Assembly (NCBI RefSeq): GCF_004345605.1
Contig: NZ_SLVY01000002.1
Coordinates: forward strand, 62,001 to 126,000
Direction: 5' to 3'
From: Rhodococcus sp. SMB37
Lineage (GTDB): Bacteria; Actinomycetota; Actinomycetes; Mycobacteriales; Mycobacteriaceae
DNA length: 64,000 bases
Position numbers and translations under genes: made by a program. Below are positions 27,269 to 38,723 of the stretch, one piece after another. Positions within the stretch are counted from its first letter, which is position 1, and each line of letters opens with the position of its first letter. Under the pieces are notes generated by a model. That model saw nothing but the letters and a program-made list of their open reading frames with translations. It did no database searches and was not told the DNA's origin.

Positions 27269-28045
27269 TCAAGCGCCCTTCGCGACCACAGGGTTGGTGA
27301 GCGTGCCGATCTTCTCGACCGTGATCGAGACGGTGTCGCCGGCCTCGATCGGCCCGACGCCTTCCGGCGTACCCGTGAGGATCACGTCGCCCGGCAGCAA
27401 GGTCATGACCGCCGACACCCATTCCACGAGTGCCGGAATGTCGTGCACCATCATCGAAGTCCGGCTGCGCTGGCGGGGCAGCCCATTGACCTCGGCGGAG
27501 ATCTCGAGGTCGGAGGCGTCCAGATCGGTTTCGATCCAGGGGCCAAGAGGACAGAAGGTGTCGTGCCCCTTGGCGCGGGCCCATTGGCCGTCCTTCGCCT
27601 GATGGTCGCGGGCGGACACATCGTTGGCGATCGTGTAGCCGAGGATCGCTTCGCGGGCCTTCGCCGCGGTGACGTCCTTGCACGGCCGTCCGATGACCAC
27701 CGCGAGCTCGGCCTCGTGGTGCACCAGAGACGTGTTCCGCGGAATCACAATAGGCGCACCGGGACCGACGATGGACGTGTTGGGCTTGAGGAAGATCACA
27801 GGCTCGTCGGGTACCTCGTTGCCCGACTCCGCCGCGTGGGCCGCGTAGTTTCGCCCGACCGCGATCACCTTGCTCGCCAGGATCGGCGCGAGCAGCCGCA
27901 CATCCGCGAGGGGCCAGCTCCGGCCGGTGAAGGTGGGAGTACCGAACGGGTGCTCGGCGATCTCCTTCGCGATCGCGGAGTCCCCCTCCCCTTCGATACT
28001 GACGAAAGCGACACCGTCCGGACTGGCGATTCGACCAAGGCGCAT
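27269..28045 (-). CDS. Fumarylacetoacetate hydrolase-family protein
   Basis: A 258-residue FAH-superfamily protein. KVIAVGRNYAAHAAE, the metal-ligand segment SLVHHEAELAVVIGR, GYTIANDVSARDHQ and VILTGTPEGVGPIEAGD are the diagnostic blocks, so the two glutamates and the aspartate that bind the divalent metal seem present. Members cleave or isomerise acylpyruvates and related 2-keto acids, or act as oxaloacetate decarboxylases; the Mtb counterpart Rv2993c is only annotated as a hydroxyhepta-diene-dioate isomerase. No aromatic-degradation genes are near, so the substrate is open. Confidence 0.88.
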   Translation of the reverse strand: MRLGRIASPDGVAFVSIEGEGDSAIAKEIAEHPFGTPTFTGRSWPLADVRLLAPILASKVIAVGRNYAAHAAESGNEVPDEPVIFLKPNTSIVGPGAPIVIPRNTSLVHHEAELAVVIGRPCKDVTAAKAREAILGYTIANDVSARDHQAKDGQWARAKGHDTFCPLGPWIETDLDASDLEISAEVNGLPRQRSRTSMMVHDIPALVEWVSAVMTLLPGDVILTGTPEGVGPIEAGDTVSITVEKIGTLTNPVVAKGA

Positions 28046-28157
28046 GCGGGGAGTCTATCGGTCGCCCTTCCCACTCCGATCGACGCGCAGTCCCCGTCGG
28101 TATAGAGTTCCTTCACGTTTCAAATTACGGGATCATTTTCTCAGATAGTGGGAAGGT

Positions 28158-29333
28158 ATGGACACGCTCACGATCGGGAACCGACGATGGCTGATCCTTG
28201 CACTGGGTGTGTTCGCCCAGACTGCACAGGCGACAGTGATCAACGGTGCCGCATTCCTCATCCCGACCTGGCACGACGAGGCCGGATTCACCCTCGCACA
28301 GGCGGGGACCCTTGCCTCCGCACCGCTGTTCGGCGGCATGTTCACCCTCGTCGCCTGGGGTGCACTCGCCGATCGCTTCGGCGAACGCCTCGCACTGTCC
28401 GCCGGCATGGCGATCACCGCCGCTGCAGTCACCGCTGCGACGTTCACCACATCACCGGCGGTCCTCGGAATTCTGCTCATGTGCGCCGGTGCGGGCGCGG
28501 TGAGTGCCAACGCGGCCAGTGGTCGCGTAGTCGTCGGCTGGTTTCCGATGCATCAGCGCGGGCTTGCGATGGGGATCCGTCAGATGTCGGTGCCGCTCGG
28601 CGTCGCTGCCTCCGCACTCGTCATTCCGCAACTGGCACGCGATCACGGGACTGCGTGGGCACTGGCTTTTCCCGCGCTCGTGTGCGGCGTCGCCGCCGTT
28701 GCATGCGCGATCGGGATCGTCGACCCACCGCGTCCCGACCGGGCCGAGGCCGCGCGCACCGGAGCGTTGGCGAATCCGTACCGGACCGGCGCTGCGCTGA
28801 CCCGCATCCACGTCGCATCGATCCTGCTGGTGATTCCTCAATATGTCGTGTGGACATATGCATTGGTGTGGTTGATCGTCGACCGCAGCTGGGACGAGAC
28901 CGGCGCCGGACTGGTGATCACTGCGGCACAGATCCTCGGCGCGCTGGGCCGGGTGGCCGTGGGAGCGTGGTCCGATCGGGTCGGGAGCAGGTTGGGCCCG
29001 CTGCGGATCGTGTCGATGATCACTGCGGTGTCGATGGTGGCGCTCGCGGCGACCTCGCTCACGGACTCCCCTGTCGCCGTTGCCGTGCTGCTCGTCGCGT
29101 CGGTCGCCACATCGAGTCCCAACGGCCTCGCGTTCACAGCAGTCGCCGAGATCGCCGGACCGTACTGGGGTGGGCGGGCGCTCGGCATCCAGAACACCGG
29201 CCAGTTCGTCTTCGCCGCGGCCGTGGGCCCGGTGTTCGGTGCACTCATCGCCGCGGTCGGCTTTCCCGCCGCGTTCGCGCTCTCGGCGATCGCCCCTGCG
29301 GCAGCTGTACCGGTGGTACCGAAGAACGACTGA
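28158..29333 (+). CDS. MFS transporter
   Basis: A 391-residue major facilitator protein with about 12 hydrophobic helices. The loop between helices 2 and 3 is WGALADRFGERLAL, the MFS signature type, and a matching WSDRVGSRLGPLRI loop is in the second half. Mtb has an MFS gene (Rv2994) at the same place between the FAH gene and leuB. Substrate unknown. ATG 28158 follows GGAAGG. It is convergent with leuB, with an 18-bp hairpin between. Confidence 0.9.
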   Translation: MDTLTIGNRRWLILALGVFAQTAQATVINGAAFLIPTWHDEAGFTLAQAGTLASAPLFGGMFTLVAWGALADRFGERLALSAGMAITAAAVTAATFTTSPAVLGILLMCAGAGAVSANAASGRVVVGWFPMHQRGLAMGIRQMSVPLGVAASALVIPQLARDHGTAWALAFPALVCGVAAVACAIGIVDPPRPDRAEAARTGALANPYRTGAALTRIHVASILLVIPQYVVWTYALVWLIVDRSWDETGAGLVITAAQILGALGRVAVGAWSDRVGSRLGPLRIVSMITAVSMVALAATSLTDSPVAVAVLLVASVATSSPNGLAFTAVAEIAGPYWGGRALGIQNTGQFVFAAAVGPVFGALIAAVGFPAAFALSAIAPAAAVPVVPKND

Positions 29334-29337
29334 TGCC

Positions 29338-29377
29338 GTGCGCGGTTTCGGTAGTACGCACTACCGAAACCGCGCAC
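29338..29377. terminator. Bidirectional terminator between the MFS gene and leuB
   Basis: A perfect 18-bp stem: GTGCGCGGTTTCGGTAGT (29338-29355), loop ACGC, complement at 29360-29377. It begins 5 bp after the MFS stop and ends 7 bp before the leuB stop. Confidence 0.85.
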
Positions 29378-29383
29378 CGGTGT

Positions 29384-30394
29384 TCAGAGTGCGGCGGTGA
29401 TGCGGTCGCCGATCTCGGTGGTCACGATCGGTGAATCACCGCGCGAGGCGAGATCTGCCTCGACGGCAGCCTCGACGCGCGCCGCGTCCTCTTCGCGGCC
29501 CAGGTGGCGCAGCAGCAGCGCGGTGGACAGGATCGCAGCCGTCGGATCGGCGATACCCTTGCCCGCGATGTCCGGTGCGGAACCGTGGACCGGTTCGAAC
29601 ATCGACGGATTCGTTCCCGAGGCATCGATATTGCCGCTCGCGGCCATGCCGATACCGCCGGTGACCGCGCCGGCGAGGTCGGTGATGATGTCGCCGAACA
29701 GGTTGTCGGTGACGATGACGTCGAAGCGAGACGGGTTGTCGACCATGTAGATGGTCGCCGCGTCGATGTGGCAGTACGCCGTCTCGACCTCCGGGAACTC
29801 CTTGCCGACGGTCTCGATTGCGCGGGTCCAGATCGCGCCGGCGTTGGACAGCACGTTTGTCTTGTGGATCAGCGTGAGGTGCTTGCGGCGGGTCTGGGCG
29901 AGCTCGAAGGCGTAACGCACGACACGCTCGGCACCGAACCAGGTGTTGACCGACACCTCGGTCGCGATCTCGTGCGGGGTACCGACGCGGATTGCGCCAC
30001 CGTTGCCCGTGTACGGGCCTTCGGTACCCTCGCGCACCACGACGAAGTCGATGTCGGGGTTCGCAGCGAGCGGGGACTTCGATCCCGGGTACAGCCGCGA
30101 CGGACGGAGGTTGACGTGGTGATCGAGAGCGAAGCGCATGTTCAGCAGGAGGCCACGCTCGAGGATCCCGGGGGTCACCGAGGGGTCGCCGATCGCGCCG
30201 AGCAGGATCGCGTCGTGCTCACGGATCGCCGCGAGATCGGCCTCCGGCAGGAGCTCACCGGTCGCGTTGTACCTGCGCGCGCCGAGGTCGTATTCCGTTG
30301 TCTCGAGATCCGGCACGAGCTTGTTCAGGACCTTCAGCGCCTCGGCCGTGACCTCGACACCGATGCCGTCACCGGGGATGACCGCAAGTTTCAT
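29384..30394 (-). CDS. leuB: 3-isopropylmalate dehydrogenase
   Basis: A 336-residue NAD-dependent beta-decarboxylating dehydrogenase, the third leucine-specific step. It starts [28 protein letters not shown] substrate residues appear as [19 protein letters not shown], the metal site is [18 protein letters not shown], and the NAD site is [19 protein letters not shown]. The short actinobacterial form is expected. It follows serA by 77 bp on the same strand and may share its transcript, as in Mtb Rv2996c-Rv2995c. Confidence 0.96.
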   Translation of the reverse strand: MKLAVIPGDGIGVEVTAEALKVLNKLVPDLETTEYDLGARRYNATGELLPEADLAAIREHDAILLGAIGDPSVTPGILERGLLLNMRFALDHHVNLRPSRLYPGSKSPLAANPDIDFVVVREGTEGPYTGNGGAIRVGTPHEIATEVSVNTWFGAERVVRYAFELAQTRRKHLTLIHKTNVLSNAGAIWTRAIETVGKEFPEVETAYCHIDAATIYMVDNPSRFDVIVTDNLFGDIITDLAGAVTGGIGMAASGNIDASGTNPSMFEPVHGSAPDIAGKGIADPTAAILSTALLLRHLGREEDAARVEAAVEADLASRGDSPIVTTEIGDRITAAL

Positions 30395-30471
30395 TTCTTT
30401 GCTCTCTTCCTGTGCGACAGTGGCCGCGACCGTGCAGACGGTCGCGGCCACCGAACGGTGCAATGCAATGG

Positions 30472-32064
30472 TCAGGACAGATCGACCTGCGCGACACGCG
30501 CATCGAGCTGCTCGACGATCTGGGCGACCTCGGCGTCGGCGACGACACGGTCGACACGCAGGATCACGGTCGCGCCGTCACCCTCTGCGTCCTGGCTGAG
30601 CGCTGCGGCCTGGATGTCGATGCCGGCGTTGCCGAGGACGGTGCCCAGGGTGCCGAGAACGCCGGGACGATCCTGGTAGTGCACGATGAAGTTGTGACCT
30701 TCGGCGCGCAGGTCGAAGCTGCGTCCGTTGATGTTGACGATCTTCTCGACCTGCTGCAGGCCGGTGAGGGCTCCTGCCACGGTCGTGACGCCACCGTCGG
30801 CTGCCACGGCGCGCACCTCGACGGAGCTGCGGTGCGTCTGGGCCTCGCTCACGCTCTCGACCTCGACACTCACGCCGCGCTGCTCGGCGAGTTGCGGAGC
30901 GTTGACGAAGGTGACGGGCTCGTCGCTGCTGGCGGAGAACAGGCCGCGGAGCGCAGCCAGGCCGAGGATCTCGGTGTTCTCGACCGACAACTCACCACTC
31001 GCGACGACCTGTACGTTCTGCACGGCCTCGGGCGAGAGAGTGCCGGCGAGCAGGCCGAGCTTGCGGACGAGTTCGAGCCACGGCGCGACCTCTTCACCGA
31101 CCGGGCCGCCGGAGACGTTGACGGCGTCGGGTACGAATTCGCCGGCGAGGGCGAGAAGCACGCTCTTGGCGACGTCGGTGCCGGCGCGGTCCTGTGCCTC
31201 GGAGGTCGAGGCACCCAGGTGCGGGGTGACGACGACGTTGTCGAGGTCGAACAGCTTCGAATCGGTGCACGGCTCGGTGTTGAACACGTCGAGTCCGGCA
31301 GCGCGGACCTTGCCCGAGGTGAGTGCATCGTACAGCGCATCCTCGTCGATGAGACCGCCACGGGCGGCGTTGACGATGATGACGCCGTCCTTGGCCGTGG
31401 CCAGTCGCTCGGCGTTGATCAGGCCTGCGGTCTCCTTCGTCTTCGGCAGGTGCACCGAGATGAAGTCCGCGCGCGAAACGAGCTCGTCGATGTCGACCAG
31501 TTCGATGCCCAGTTGCGCGGCGCGCGCGGCGGGCAGGTAGGGGTCGTACGCGATGACATGGGTCTCGAATGCAGCGAGGCGCTGGGCGAACAGCTGGCCG
31601 ATCCGGCCGAGGCCCACGACACCGACCGTCTTGCCGAGGATCTCGGTGCCGTTGAAGCTCGAGCGCTTCCAGGTGCGCTCACGCAGCGTGCGGTCGGCGG
31701 CGGGCACCTGGCGCGCGGCCGACATCAGCAGCGCGACGGCGTGCTCGGCGGCCGAGTGGATGTTCGAGGTGGGAGCGTTGACGACCATCACGCCACGTTC
31801 GGTGGCGGCGGCGATGTCGACGTTGTCGAGGCCCACACCTGCGCGGCCGACGATCTTCAGCTTCGGAGCCGCGGCGAGGACCTCGGCGTCGACGGTCGTC
31901 GCCGACCGCACCAGCAATGCGTCCGCGTCGGGCACAGCGGCCAACAGCGCCGGGCGGTCCGGGCCGTCCACCCAGCGCACCTCGACTCCGTCACCGAGGG
32001 CATCGACGGTCGATTGCGCAAGCTTGTCGGCGATCAGGACTACTGGACGGCCATTCTGGCTCAC
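30472..32064 (-). CDS. serA: D-3-phosphoglycerate dehydrogenase (long, ACT-containing form)
   Basis: A 530-residue enzyme that oxidises 3-phosphoglycerate in serine synthesis. The NAD domain has [19 protein letters not shown], and the catalytic histidine is in [16 protein letters not shown]. After the catalytic body come the allosteric-substrate-binding domain (about 320-450) and a C-terminal ACT domain ([20 protein letters not shown]) that binds serine in the Mtb enzyme. GTG 32064 has GGGAG seven bases upstream and gives nearly the Mtb SerA1 length. Feedback inhibition by serine is likely by family. Confidence 0.95.
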   Translation of the reverse strand: MSQNGRPVVLIADKLAQSTVDALGDGVEVRWVDGPDRPALLAAVPDADALLVRSATTVDAEVLAAAPKLKIVGRAGVGLDNVDIAAATERGVMVVNAPTSNIHSAAEHAVALLMSAARQVPAADRTLRERTWKRSSFNGTEILGKTVGVVGLGRIGQLFAQRLAAFETHVIAYDPYLPAARAAQLGIELVDIDELVSRADFISVHLPKTKETAGLINAERLATAKDGVIIVNAARGGLIDEDALYDALTSGKVRAAGLDVFNTEPCTDSKLFDLDNVVVTPHLGASTSEAQDRAGTDVAKSVLLALAGEFVPDAVNVSGGPVGEEVAPWLELVRKLGLLAGTLSPEAVQNVQVVASGELSVENTEILGLAALRGLFSASSDEPVTFVNAPQLAEQRGVSVEVESVSEAQTHRSSVEVRAVAADGGVTTVAGALTGLQQVEKIVNINGRSFDLRAEGHNFIVHYQDRPGVLGTLGTVLGNAGIDIQAAALSQDAEGDGATVILRVDRVVADAEVAQIVEQLDARVAQVDLS

Positions 32065-32210
32065 GTGCAAACTCCCTGTGTCGTGGATGTGGTGAGTAGT
32101 CGACGGCGCGGGCACCTGACGGTAGGCGTGTCGAAGCCGTGACCGCCCATAGTTTAGTGCCCCGGCGGTCTCTGCGGGCCCACGGGGATGCGGCGGCTAC
32201 TCGCCGGTAC

Positions 32211-33164
32211 TCACTGGAACGACACGAACACCGGTTTCGGCTCGATGGCCATGGTCTGTTCGGGGGTGAACGTGGGCAGATCCTCGTCGTAGAAGTTCTT
32301 CCACGCCATGTGGATCTGCGGCGGGAGTCCGCTCTGCAGCGCGCTCCACGTGTCGAACTTCTGCGCCGGTGACCCGTGCCCGTCCGCGTGCAGGACCACC
32401 GAGATCTCGGGCCTGCCGGCATCGACGAACTCACGCCCGGTGATCATCGAACTGCGGAACTGATGGAGAACGAGCATCTTCTGTGGCAGATCGTGCCGCT
32501 GCACGATATCGGCGAGGTAGGCCACCACTTCGTTGATCTCGGCCGAATCGACGGACCCGATCTGCACCATGTGCTGCTGCCCCGGCGCCAGCCGCCATTC
32601 CGGGTCGAGTGCGAGACCGACGTTCGGTCGCGCGAGGAACTCTTCGTAGATCCGAGCCTGTTCGAGGAAGTGCGTGTGGCCGGGCTGCAGATCCAGAATG
32701 ACGTAGACACCGGCCGCCTCCGCTTCGTCGATCACAGGCCGCAACTGATCGGGTGGTGTGATGCGTGAAAAGCGCCCGTCGGTACCGGAATCGGCGGATG
32801 CGACGGTCGCGATGATCTCGAATGCGGGCAGCACCGGTTCCGTCGAGAACTGCTGATACTGGGCCGCGAGGTCGCGCACGCGCGTGATCGCACCGGCGGT
32901 GTCCTGTTCTCCTAAGGCCCCGAGCGCGGGTCCGCCGGGGTGTCCGTACAGTGCCACGAACCTCCTGTCGGGGAACAGGTTTCGACCACCACCGAACAGC
33001 TCCGAGCGAGCAGGGGGAAGAACGTCACCGATCGTGGGGACCTCCACGCCGGGGATCACGATGCCCGGCAATGCAGGTTCGGCGCCCGCAGAAGCCGTGG
33101 CGCCACCTACACACAGTGCCGTCAGGATCACCGCTCCTGCCGCTGTTCTCAGACTCCGTCCCAT
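32211..33164 (-). CDS. Secreted conserved protein of unknown function
   Basis: A 317-residue protein with a Sec-type signal peptide (MGRSLRTAAGAVILTALCVG, likely cut after ASAGA near residue 28). There is no lipobox cysteine at the cut site. The mature part has TIM-barrel-like strand/helix alternation: RRFVALYGHPG, VLPAFEIIATVAS, YVILDLQPGHTHF, VGLALDPEW, KMLVLHQFRSSMI and ISVVLHADGHG. Acidic and His residues at strand ends (E, D, D, H, D) would suit a glycoside-hydrolase-like active site, but that is inference. Mtb has lppY/lppZ-type genes nearby, but I see no clear match. A fold prediction would be informative. Confidence 0.7.
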   Translation of the reverse strand: MGRSLRTAAGAVILTALCVGGATASAGAEPALPGIVIPGVEVPTIGDVLPPARSELFGGGRNLFPDRRFVALYGHPGGPALGALGEQDTAGAITRVRDLAAQYQQFSTEPVLPAFEIIATVASADSGTDGRFSRITPPDQLRPVIDEAEAAGVYVILDLQPGHTHFLEQARIYEEFLARPNVGLALDPEWRLAPGQQHMVQIGSVDSAEINEVVAYLADIVQRHDLPQKMLVLHQFRSSMITGREFVDAGRPEISVVLHADGHGSPAQKFDTWSALQSGLPPQIHMAWKNFYDEDLPTFTPEQTMAIEPKPVFVSFQ

Positions 33165-33234
33165 GGCGACACCGTACGAGAACCGGCGAGCCGAACCCAG
33201 GTGCCACACCAGGCACACTGATCACAATTCGGAC

Positions 33235-33252
33235 ACCTCGAACTGTCGAGGT
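33235..33252 (-). terminator. Short hairpin at the end of sulP
   Basis: ACCTCGA (33235-33241), loop ACTG, TCGAGGT (33246-33252) touches the sulP stop codon. It is a weak seven-pair stem without a T run. Confidence 0.4.
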
Positions 33253-35033
33253 CATCCCTCCTCGTCCGGCACCGGGTCTCCTCGCAACTCGGTTCCGTCG
33301 ACGACATCGAGAGGAGGGGCATCCACATCTCGACGATCTACGTCGTCATCGCGATGACGGAACGCGATGACCGCGGTGCGGACGGTCGGATGGAACCGCT
33401 CCTCATCGAAGCGCCCCCGGGTGGCCATTCGATTCAACCGATCCTTGACAGGTCCCTTCATGGCCGCGAAGCCGAGACGGATACCCTTGCGATCGAGATA
33501 CTCGTCGAGCTCCTCGATCGCCTCCACAGCGGTGGTATCGAGATCGGTGATCGGCTCCGCGGCAAGCACGACCCAGCGCACCGGACTTTCGGCGTCGCGC
33601 ACGAGTTCTCGGACGTACCGGGTGAGGATCGATCCGTTCGCGAAGAACAACGGTGCGTCGAACCGTACCAGAACGAGCCCATCGATTCGATGCCCCTCGG
33701 GGTGCCGCTCCGCATCGTGATATCCGGCGACGTCGGGCAATTCGACGAGCTCGGTGCGGTGTGGTTGCCACGCGCGCACCAGTACGACGATCAGCGACAG
33801 GCCGATGGCGACGAGTACGCCGCGCAGCACCCCTGCAAACACGACACCGGCGAATGCCGCGACAGAAAGCCCGAATTCGACCTTGCTCACCGTCCACAGA
33901 CGCCGCAGCGCACTGAGGTCGATCAGGGAACTCGCCGCCACGATCACGACCGCGCCGAGCGCCGCCTGAGGGAGGTAGGCGGTGAGCCCCGGTGTGACCA
34001 ACAGGAACACCAGGACGGTCAGGGCGCCGACCACACCTACGAGTTGCGTGCGGCCCCCGGCTTCCTCGACGACCGGAGTGCGACTGCCGCTACCGCACAC
34101 CGAAAATCCACCCGTGATCCCCGCCGCGACGTTCACCACACCGAGCGCGCGCATCTCCGAGCTACCGTCGACATGCTCGCCGTGCCGCATCGCGAACGTA
34201 CGGGACAGGACCGCCGTGTCCGCGAACGCGATCACAGCGATCGCGACGGCGGGCCCGAGCAACTCGGCGGCGTCTTCCCATCCGACACCACCGAGCGCGG
34301 GCGCCGGGAAACCCGAGGGCAGTGCGCCGACCATCGCCATCCGGTCGGTCAGGGAGAACACCGTCGTCGCCACGACCGCGCCGACGACGGCGATCAGCAC
34401 ACCCGGGACGACGGGAACAAGTTTCCGAGCAGCGACGATCACGGCGATGCACGCGGCCCCCATCAGGAACGCCGGTAGGTGCACGCCGTCTTCGAAGACG
34501 TCGTCGACGACATCCGCAAGCTCAGCGAGCACACCGGTCTCGTCGTCCTCGGTACCCACCAACAAGGGCAGCTGCCCCACGATGACGATGACCGCGATCG
34601 CGTTGAGGAAGCCGAGGCGGATCGGGTTGGACAGCAATTCTGTGATGAACCCGAGACGGAGGATTCCCCCGACCAGGAGAATCAGGCCGACCAGCACGGA
34701 CAGCACACCGGCAAGCGCGATCGCCCGCTGTGGGTCACCCTCCGATGCAAGCGGAATCACCGCCGCCGCGATGAGCGGGGCGAGCGCGGAATCCGGGCCG
34801 AGCACGAGGATTCGAGAGGGGCCGACCAACGCGTACACCAGCATCGGCACGATCGTGGCGTACAGGCCGGTGTACGGGGGCAGACCCGCCGCCTGCGCAT
34901 ATCCCATCCCTGCGGGCACGAGAAGCGCGCTGAGTGCGAGTCCGGCGCCGATGTCGCTCCGCAACCAGCCGCGCTGGTACGTACGTGCGGTGGCGATACC
35001 TGGCAACCGACAGAGCCCGGTCCAGAGCGACAT
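33252..35033 (-). CDS. SulP-family inorganic anion transporter with STAS domain
   Basis: A 593-residue SLC26/SulP transporter started at ATG 35033. The membrane domain has LSALLVPAGMGYAQAAGLPPYTGLYATIVP, the family's first signature, and about 12-14 helices. From about residue 440 a cytosolic STAS domain follows (GLVLVRFDAPLFFANGSILT, PITDLDTTAVEAIEEL). The likely cargo is sulfate, bicarbonate or another small anion; sequence alone does not choose, and no carbonic anhydrase or sulfate gene is next to it. The acidic tail of some 30 residues is unusual but carries no motif I recognise. It lies between ilvC and the secreted protein gene. Confidence 0.9.
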   Translation of the reverse strand: MSLWTGLCRLPGIATARTYQRGWLRSDIGAGLALSALLVPAGMGYAQAAGLPPYTGLYATIVPMLVYALVGPSRILVLGPDSALAPLIAAAVIPLASEGDPQRAIALAGVLSVLVGLILLVGGILRLGFITELLSNPIRLGFLNAIAVIVIVGQLPLLVGTEDDETGVLAELADVVDDVFEDGVHLPAFLMGAACIAVIVAARKLVPVVPGVLIAVVGAVVATTVFSLTDRMAMVGALPSGFPAPALGGVGWEDAAELLGPAVAIAVIAFADTAVLSRTFAMRHGEHVDGSSEMRALGVVNVAAGITGGFSVCGSGSRTPVVEEAGGRTQLVGVVGALTVLVFLLVTPGLTAYLPQAALGAVVIVAASSLIDLSALRRLWTVSKVEFGLSVAAFAGVVFAGVLRGVLVAIGLSLIVVLVRAWQPHRTELVELPDVAGYHDAERHPEGHRIDGLVLVRFDAPLFFANGSILTRYVRELVRDAESPVRWVVLAAEPITDLDTTAVEAIEELDEYLDRKGIRLGFAAMKGPVKDRLNRMATRGRFDEERFHPTVRTAVIAFRHRDDDVDRRDVDAPPLDVVDGTELRGDPVPDEEG

Positions 35034-35079
35034 TCGTCCAGTATCTCCCGACGGGCCGGGTTCGGGTGGTCCGCACACA

Positions 35080-35119
35080 CCGGAGGCCCGGTACACCTCG
35101 AGGTGTACCGGGCCTCCGG
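35080..35119 (-). terminator. Terminator of the ilvBNC operon (40-nt perfect palindrome)
   Basis: CCGGAGGCCCGGTACACCT (35080-35098) is followed by CG and then its exact complement to 35119, giving a 40-nt palindrome 16 bp past the ilvC stop. It separates ilvC from sulP. Confidence 0.8.
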
Positions 35120-35135
35120 CAGAAGTCCGAACCGA

Positions 35136-36182
<1,047 letters not shown>

Positions 36183-36187
36183 TCAGG

Positions 36188-36691
36188 CTAACGGGTCGCC
36201 GTGATGGACTTCGGACCGCGTCCGACCGCCACGACTCCGGACTGCACGATCTCGCGGATGCCGTGCGGTTCGAGCATCCGCAGCAGCGCATCGAGTTTCG
36301 ATCGGGTACCGGTGGCTTCGATGGTCACCGATTCGGGAGAGACGTCGATCACCTTGGCCCGGAACAGGTTCACCGTCTCGATGACCTGCGTGCGCACGCT
36401 GGCGTCGGCGCGCACCTTGATCAACAGGAGTTCACGAGCGACGGACGCCTCGTTCTCCTGCTCGACGATCTTGATGACATTGACGAGCTTGTTGAGTTGC
36501 TTGGTGACCTGCTCGAGCGGGAACTCGTCGACCGTCACGACGATCGTCATCCGGGAAATCTCCGGAATCTCCGTGCCACCGACCGCGAGCGATTCGATGT
36601 TGAAGCCGCGACGCGAGAACAACGATGCGACTCGGGCCAGCACGCCCGGCTTGTCCTCGACGAGAACACTGAGGGTGTGGCTCGTGCTCAC
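36188..36691 (-). CDS. ilvN: Acetolactate synthase small (regulatory) subunit
   Basis: A 167-residue regulatory subunit with an N-terminal ACT domain ([25 protein letters not shown], shown in part; N-terminal 80 residues) that binds valine in homologues, and a C-terminal activator domain ([15 protein letters not shown]). It starts with a GTG overlapping the ilvB stop as GTGA, so the two subunits are made in coupled amounts. Feedback by valine, leucine or isoleucine is expected from the family. Confidence 0.95.
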   Translation of the reverse strand: MSTSHTLSVLVEDKPGVLARVASLFSRRGFNIESLAVGGTEIPEISRMTIVVTVDEFPLEQVTKQLNKLVNVIKIVEQENEASVARELLLIKVRADASVRTQVIETVNLFRAKVIDVSPESVTIEATGTRSKLDALLRMLEPHGIREIVQSGVVAVGRGPKSITATR

Positions 36692-38625
36692 TTGGTTTCC
36701 TCCTCGGCGGCAGCCTGCTCGCTGCGCGCGCGGTCGCGCTCGATGGTCTCGTGGATCACGGTGGGGTCGTCGGCGGAGTCGTCGTCGAACAACGGACGGA
36801 TGTCGCGGGCGGCCATGATCTCATCGTTGCTGGTTCCCGCTGCGACCATGGGCCACACCTGGGCGTCCTTGCCGACGATGAAGTCGATGACAACGGGACG
36901 GTCGTTGATGGCCTGGGCCTGACGGATCGCGTCCTCGACGTCCTCCTCACGCTCGACACGGATGCCGACGCAGCCGAGAGCCTCGGCCAGCTTCACGAAA
37001 TCGGGGATACGCAGGCTGTGCGTGGACAGATCGGTGTTCGAGTACCGCTTCTCATAGAACAGCGTCTGCCACTGACGCACCATTCCGAGGTTGCCGTTGT
37101 TGATCAACGCGACCTTGATCGGCACACCTTCGACCGCGCACGTCGCGAGCTCCTGATTGGTCATCTGGAAGCAGCCGTCACCGTCGATCGCCCAGACCTC
37201 GGCCTCCGGCTTACCCATCTTGGCGCCCATCGCAGCCGGCACGGCGTAGCCCATGGTGCCGAGGCCACCGGAGTTCAGCCACGTGCGCGGCTTCTCGTAG
37301 TCGACGAACTGCGCAGCCCACATCTGGTGCTGGCCGACTCCGGCGCAATAGATCGCGTCGGGTCCGGCGAGCTTGCCGACGGCCTGGATCACATACTGCG
37401 GCGAAAGGGTGCCGTCGGTGTGCCGGTCGTAGGACAGCGGGTAGGTGCTACGGAGATCGTCGAGGTAGGTCCACCACTTGGTGTACTCGAGCGTGGTGCC
37501 CGTCGAGAGGTCGGCTCGGACCGCGTCGAGCAACTCGACGATGACCTCCTTGCAGTCACCGACGATCGGCACGTCGGCGTGCCGGTTCTTGCCGATTTCC
37601 GCCGGATCGATATCGGCGTGGATGACCTTCGCATCGGGAGCGAACGTGTCGAGCTGACCGGTGACACGGTCGTCGAAGCGGGCGCCGAGGGTGATGAGCA
37701 GGTCGCTCTTCTGCAGCGCCGCCACGGCTGCGACGTTGCCGTGCATACCGGGCATGCCGCAGTGCAGCTCGTGGGTGTCGGGGAATGCACCGCGCGCCAT
37801 GAGCGTGGTGACCACGGGGATGCGGGTGAGTTCCGCGAGCTCGAGCAGCTCCGCGGACGCGTCGGCCTTGATCACACCGCCGCCGACGTACAGGACGGGG
37901 TTCTTGGAGTCGGCGATCAAGCGCGCCGCCTCGCGGACCTGCTTGCCGTGCGGCTTGGTGACCGGACGGTATCCGGGCAGGTGCATCTCCGGCGGCCAGG
38001 TGAATGTGGTCTGCGCCTGCAGGATGTCCTTGGGGATATCGACGAGTACAGCGCCCGGGCGCCCCGAGGACGCCAGGTAGAACGCCTCCGCAAGGACGCG
38101 CGGGATATCAGCGCCTTCGGTGACAAGGAAGTTGTGCTTGGTGATGGGCATGGTGATGCCCGAGATGTCGGCTTCCTGGAAGGCATCCGTACCGATCAGC
38201 GGACGTCCGACCTGGCCGGTGATCGCGACGACGGGGACCGAATCCATCTGAGCGTCGGCGAGCGGAGTGACCAGGTTCGTCGCGCCCGGGCCGGACGTGG
38301 CCATGCACACCCCGACCTTGCCGGTGGCCTGCGCGTATCCGGTCGCGGCGTGGCCGGCGCCCTGCTCGTGACGGACGAGCACGTGGCGCACGCCCTTCGA
38401 GTCGAAGAGCGGGTCGTACACGGGAAGGATCGCACCGCCGGGAATACCGAATACCGTGTCGACCTCGAGCTCTTCGAGAGCCCGGACTACGGCCTGGGCG
38501 CCGGTGACCCGCTCGGGGGCTACCGAGCGTCGGCCGGTGGGCTGCGTCGCGGCCGCTGCGGTGGTCGGGGTGGCAGACCCCGGCTTCCGCGGCGAGGGTT
38601 GAGGTCGTGCGGTTGGTGCGCTCAC
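36688..38625 (-). CDS. ilvB: Acetolactate synthase large (catalytic) subunit
   Basis: A 645-residue thiamine-diphosphate enzyme, the first common step of valine/leucine/isoleucine synthesis. A disordered Pro/Ala/Thr-rich leader of about 40 residues precedes [20 protein letters not shown]. The catalytic glutamate is in [15 protein letters not shown], and the thiamine motif runs from [18 protein letters not shown] to [13 protein letters not shown] 38625 is used; the open frame upstream of it is the attenuator region, not protein. It heads ilvBNC, and its expression should be set by the leader peptide and terminator at 38658-38771. Confidence 0.96.
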   Translation of the reverse strand: MSAPTARPQPSPRKPGSATPTTAAAATQPTGRRSVAPERVTGAQAVVRALEELEVDTVFGIPGGAILPVYDPLFDSKGVRHVLVRHEQGAGHAATGYAQATGKVGVCMATSGPGATNLVTPLADAQMDSVPVVAITGQVGRPLIGTDAFQEADISGITMPITKHNFLVTEGADIPRVLAEAFYLASSGRPGAVLVDIPKDILQAQTTFTWPPEMHLPGYRPVTKPHGKQVREAARLIADSKNPVLYVGGGVIKADASAELLELAELTRIPVVTTLMARGAFPDTHELHCGMPGMHGNVAAVAALQKSDLLITLGARFDDRVTGQLDTFAPDAKVIHADIDPAEIGKNRHADVPIVGDCKEVIVELLDAVRADLSTGTTLEYTKWWTYLDDLRSTYPLSYDRHTDGTLSPQYVIQAVGKLAGPDAIYCAGVGQHQMWAAQFVDYEKPRTWLNSGGLGTMGYAVPAAMGAKMGKPEAEVWAIDGDGCFQMTNQELATCAVEGVPIKVALINNGNLGMVRQWQTLFYEKRYSNTDLSTHSLRIPDFVKLAEALGCVGIRVEREEDVEDAIRQAQAINDRPVVIDFIVGKDAQVWPMVAAGTSNDEIMAARDIRPLFDDDSADDPTVIHETIERDRARSEQAAAEEETK

Positions 38626-38657
38626 TACGAATTCCTCTGATTCTGACTCCGGGCAAC

Positions 38658-38692
38658 AAAAAACCCTCGTCAGCATTGTGCTGTACGAGGGT
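38658..38692 (-). terminator. Attenuator terminator in the ilvB leader
   Basis: On the minus strand ACCCTCGT-A-CAGCA, loop CAA, TGCTG-ACGAGGGT forms a 13-pair stem with one bulge (38663-38692), followed at once by a run of six T (38658-38663). It ends 32 bp before the ilvB start codon and 31 bp after the leader stop codon, the expected place for an attenuator. Upstream of it GGCGCGTCGT (38731-38740, inside the leader's Arg/Val codons) is complementary to ACGACGCGCC (38692-38701), which could form the ribosome-sensitive 1:2 pairing. Confidence 0.85.
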
Positions 38693-38723
38693 GGCGCGTC
38701 GTGGGCGAGTTGCAATAAGCGGC

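Noticed and set aside
30412-32142. A 576-codon plus-strand frame opposite serA
   Set aside because: It is antisense to serA, and the protein is low in hydrophobic cores and unlike any family.
36751-38640. A 629-codon plus-strand open frame opposite ilvB
   Set aside because: It mirrors the codon pattern of ilvB on the other strand, as GC-rich genes do, and its translation is Arg/Asp/His-rich with no domain.
38626-38715. N-terminal extension of IlvB to a TTG at 38715
   Set aside because: It would translate the terminator hairpin; the attenuator reading explains this DNA better.
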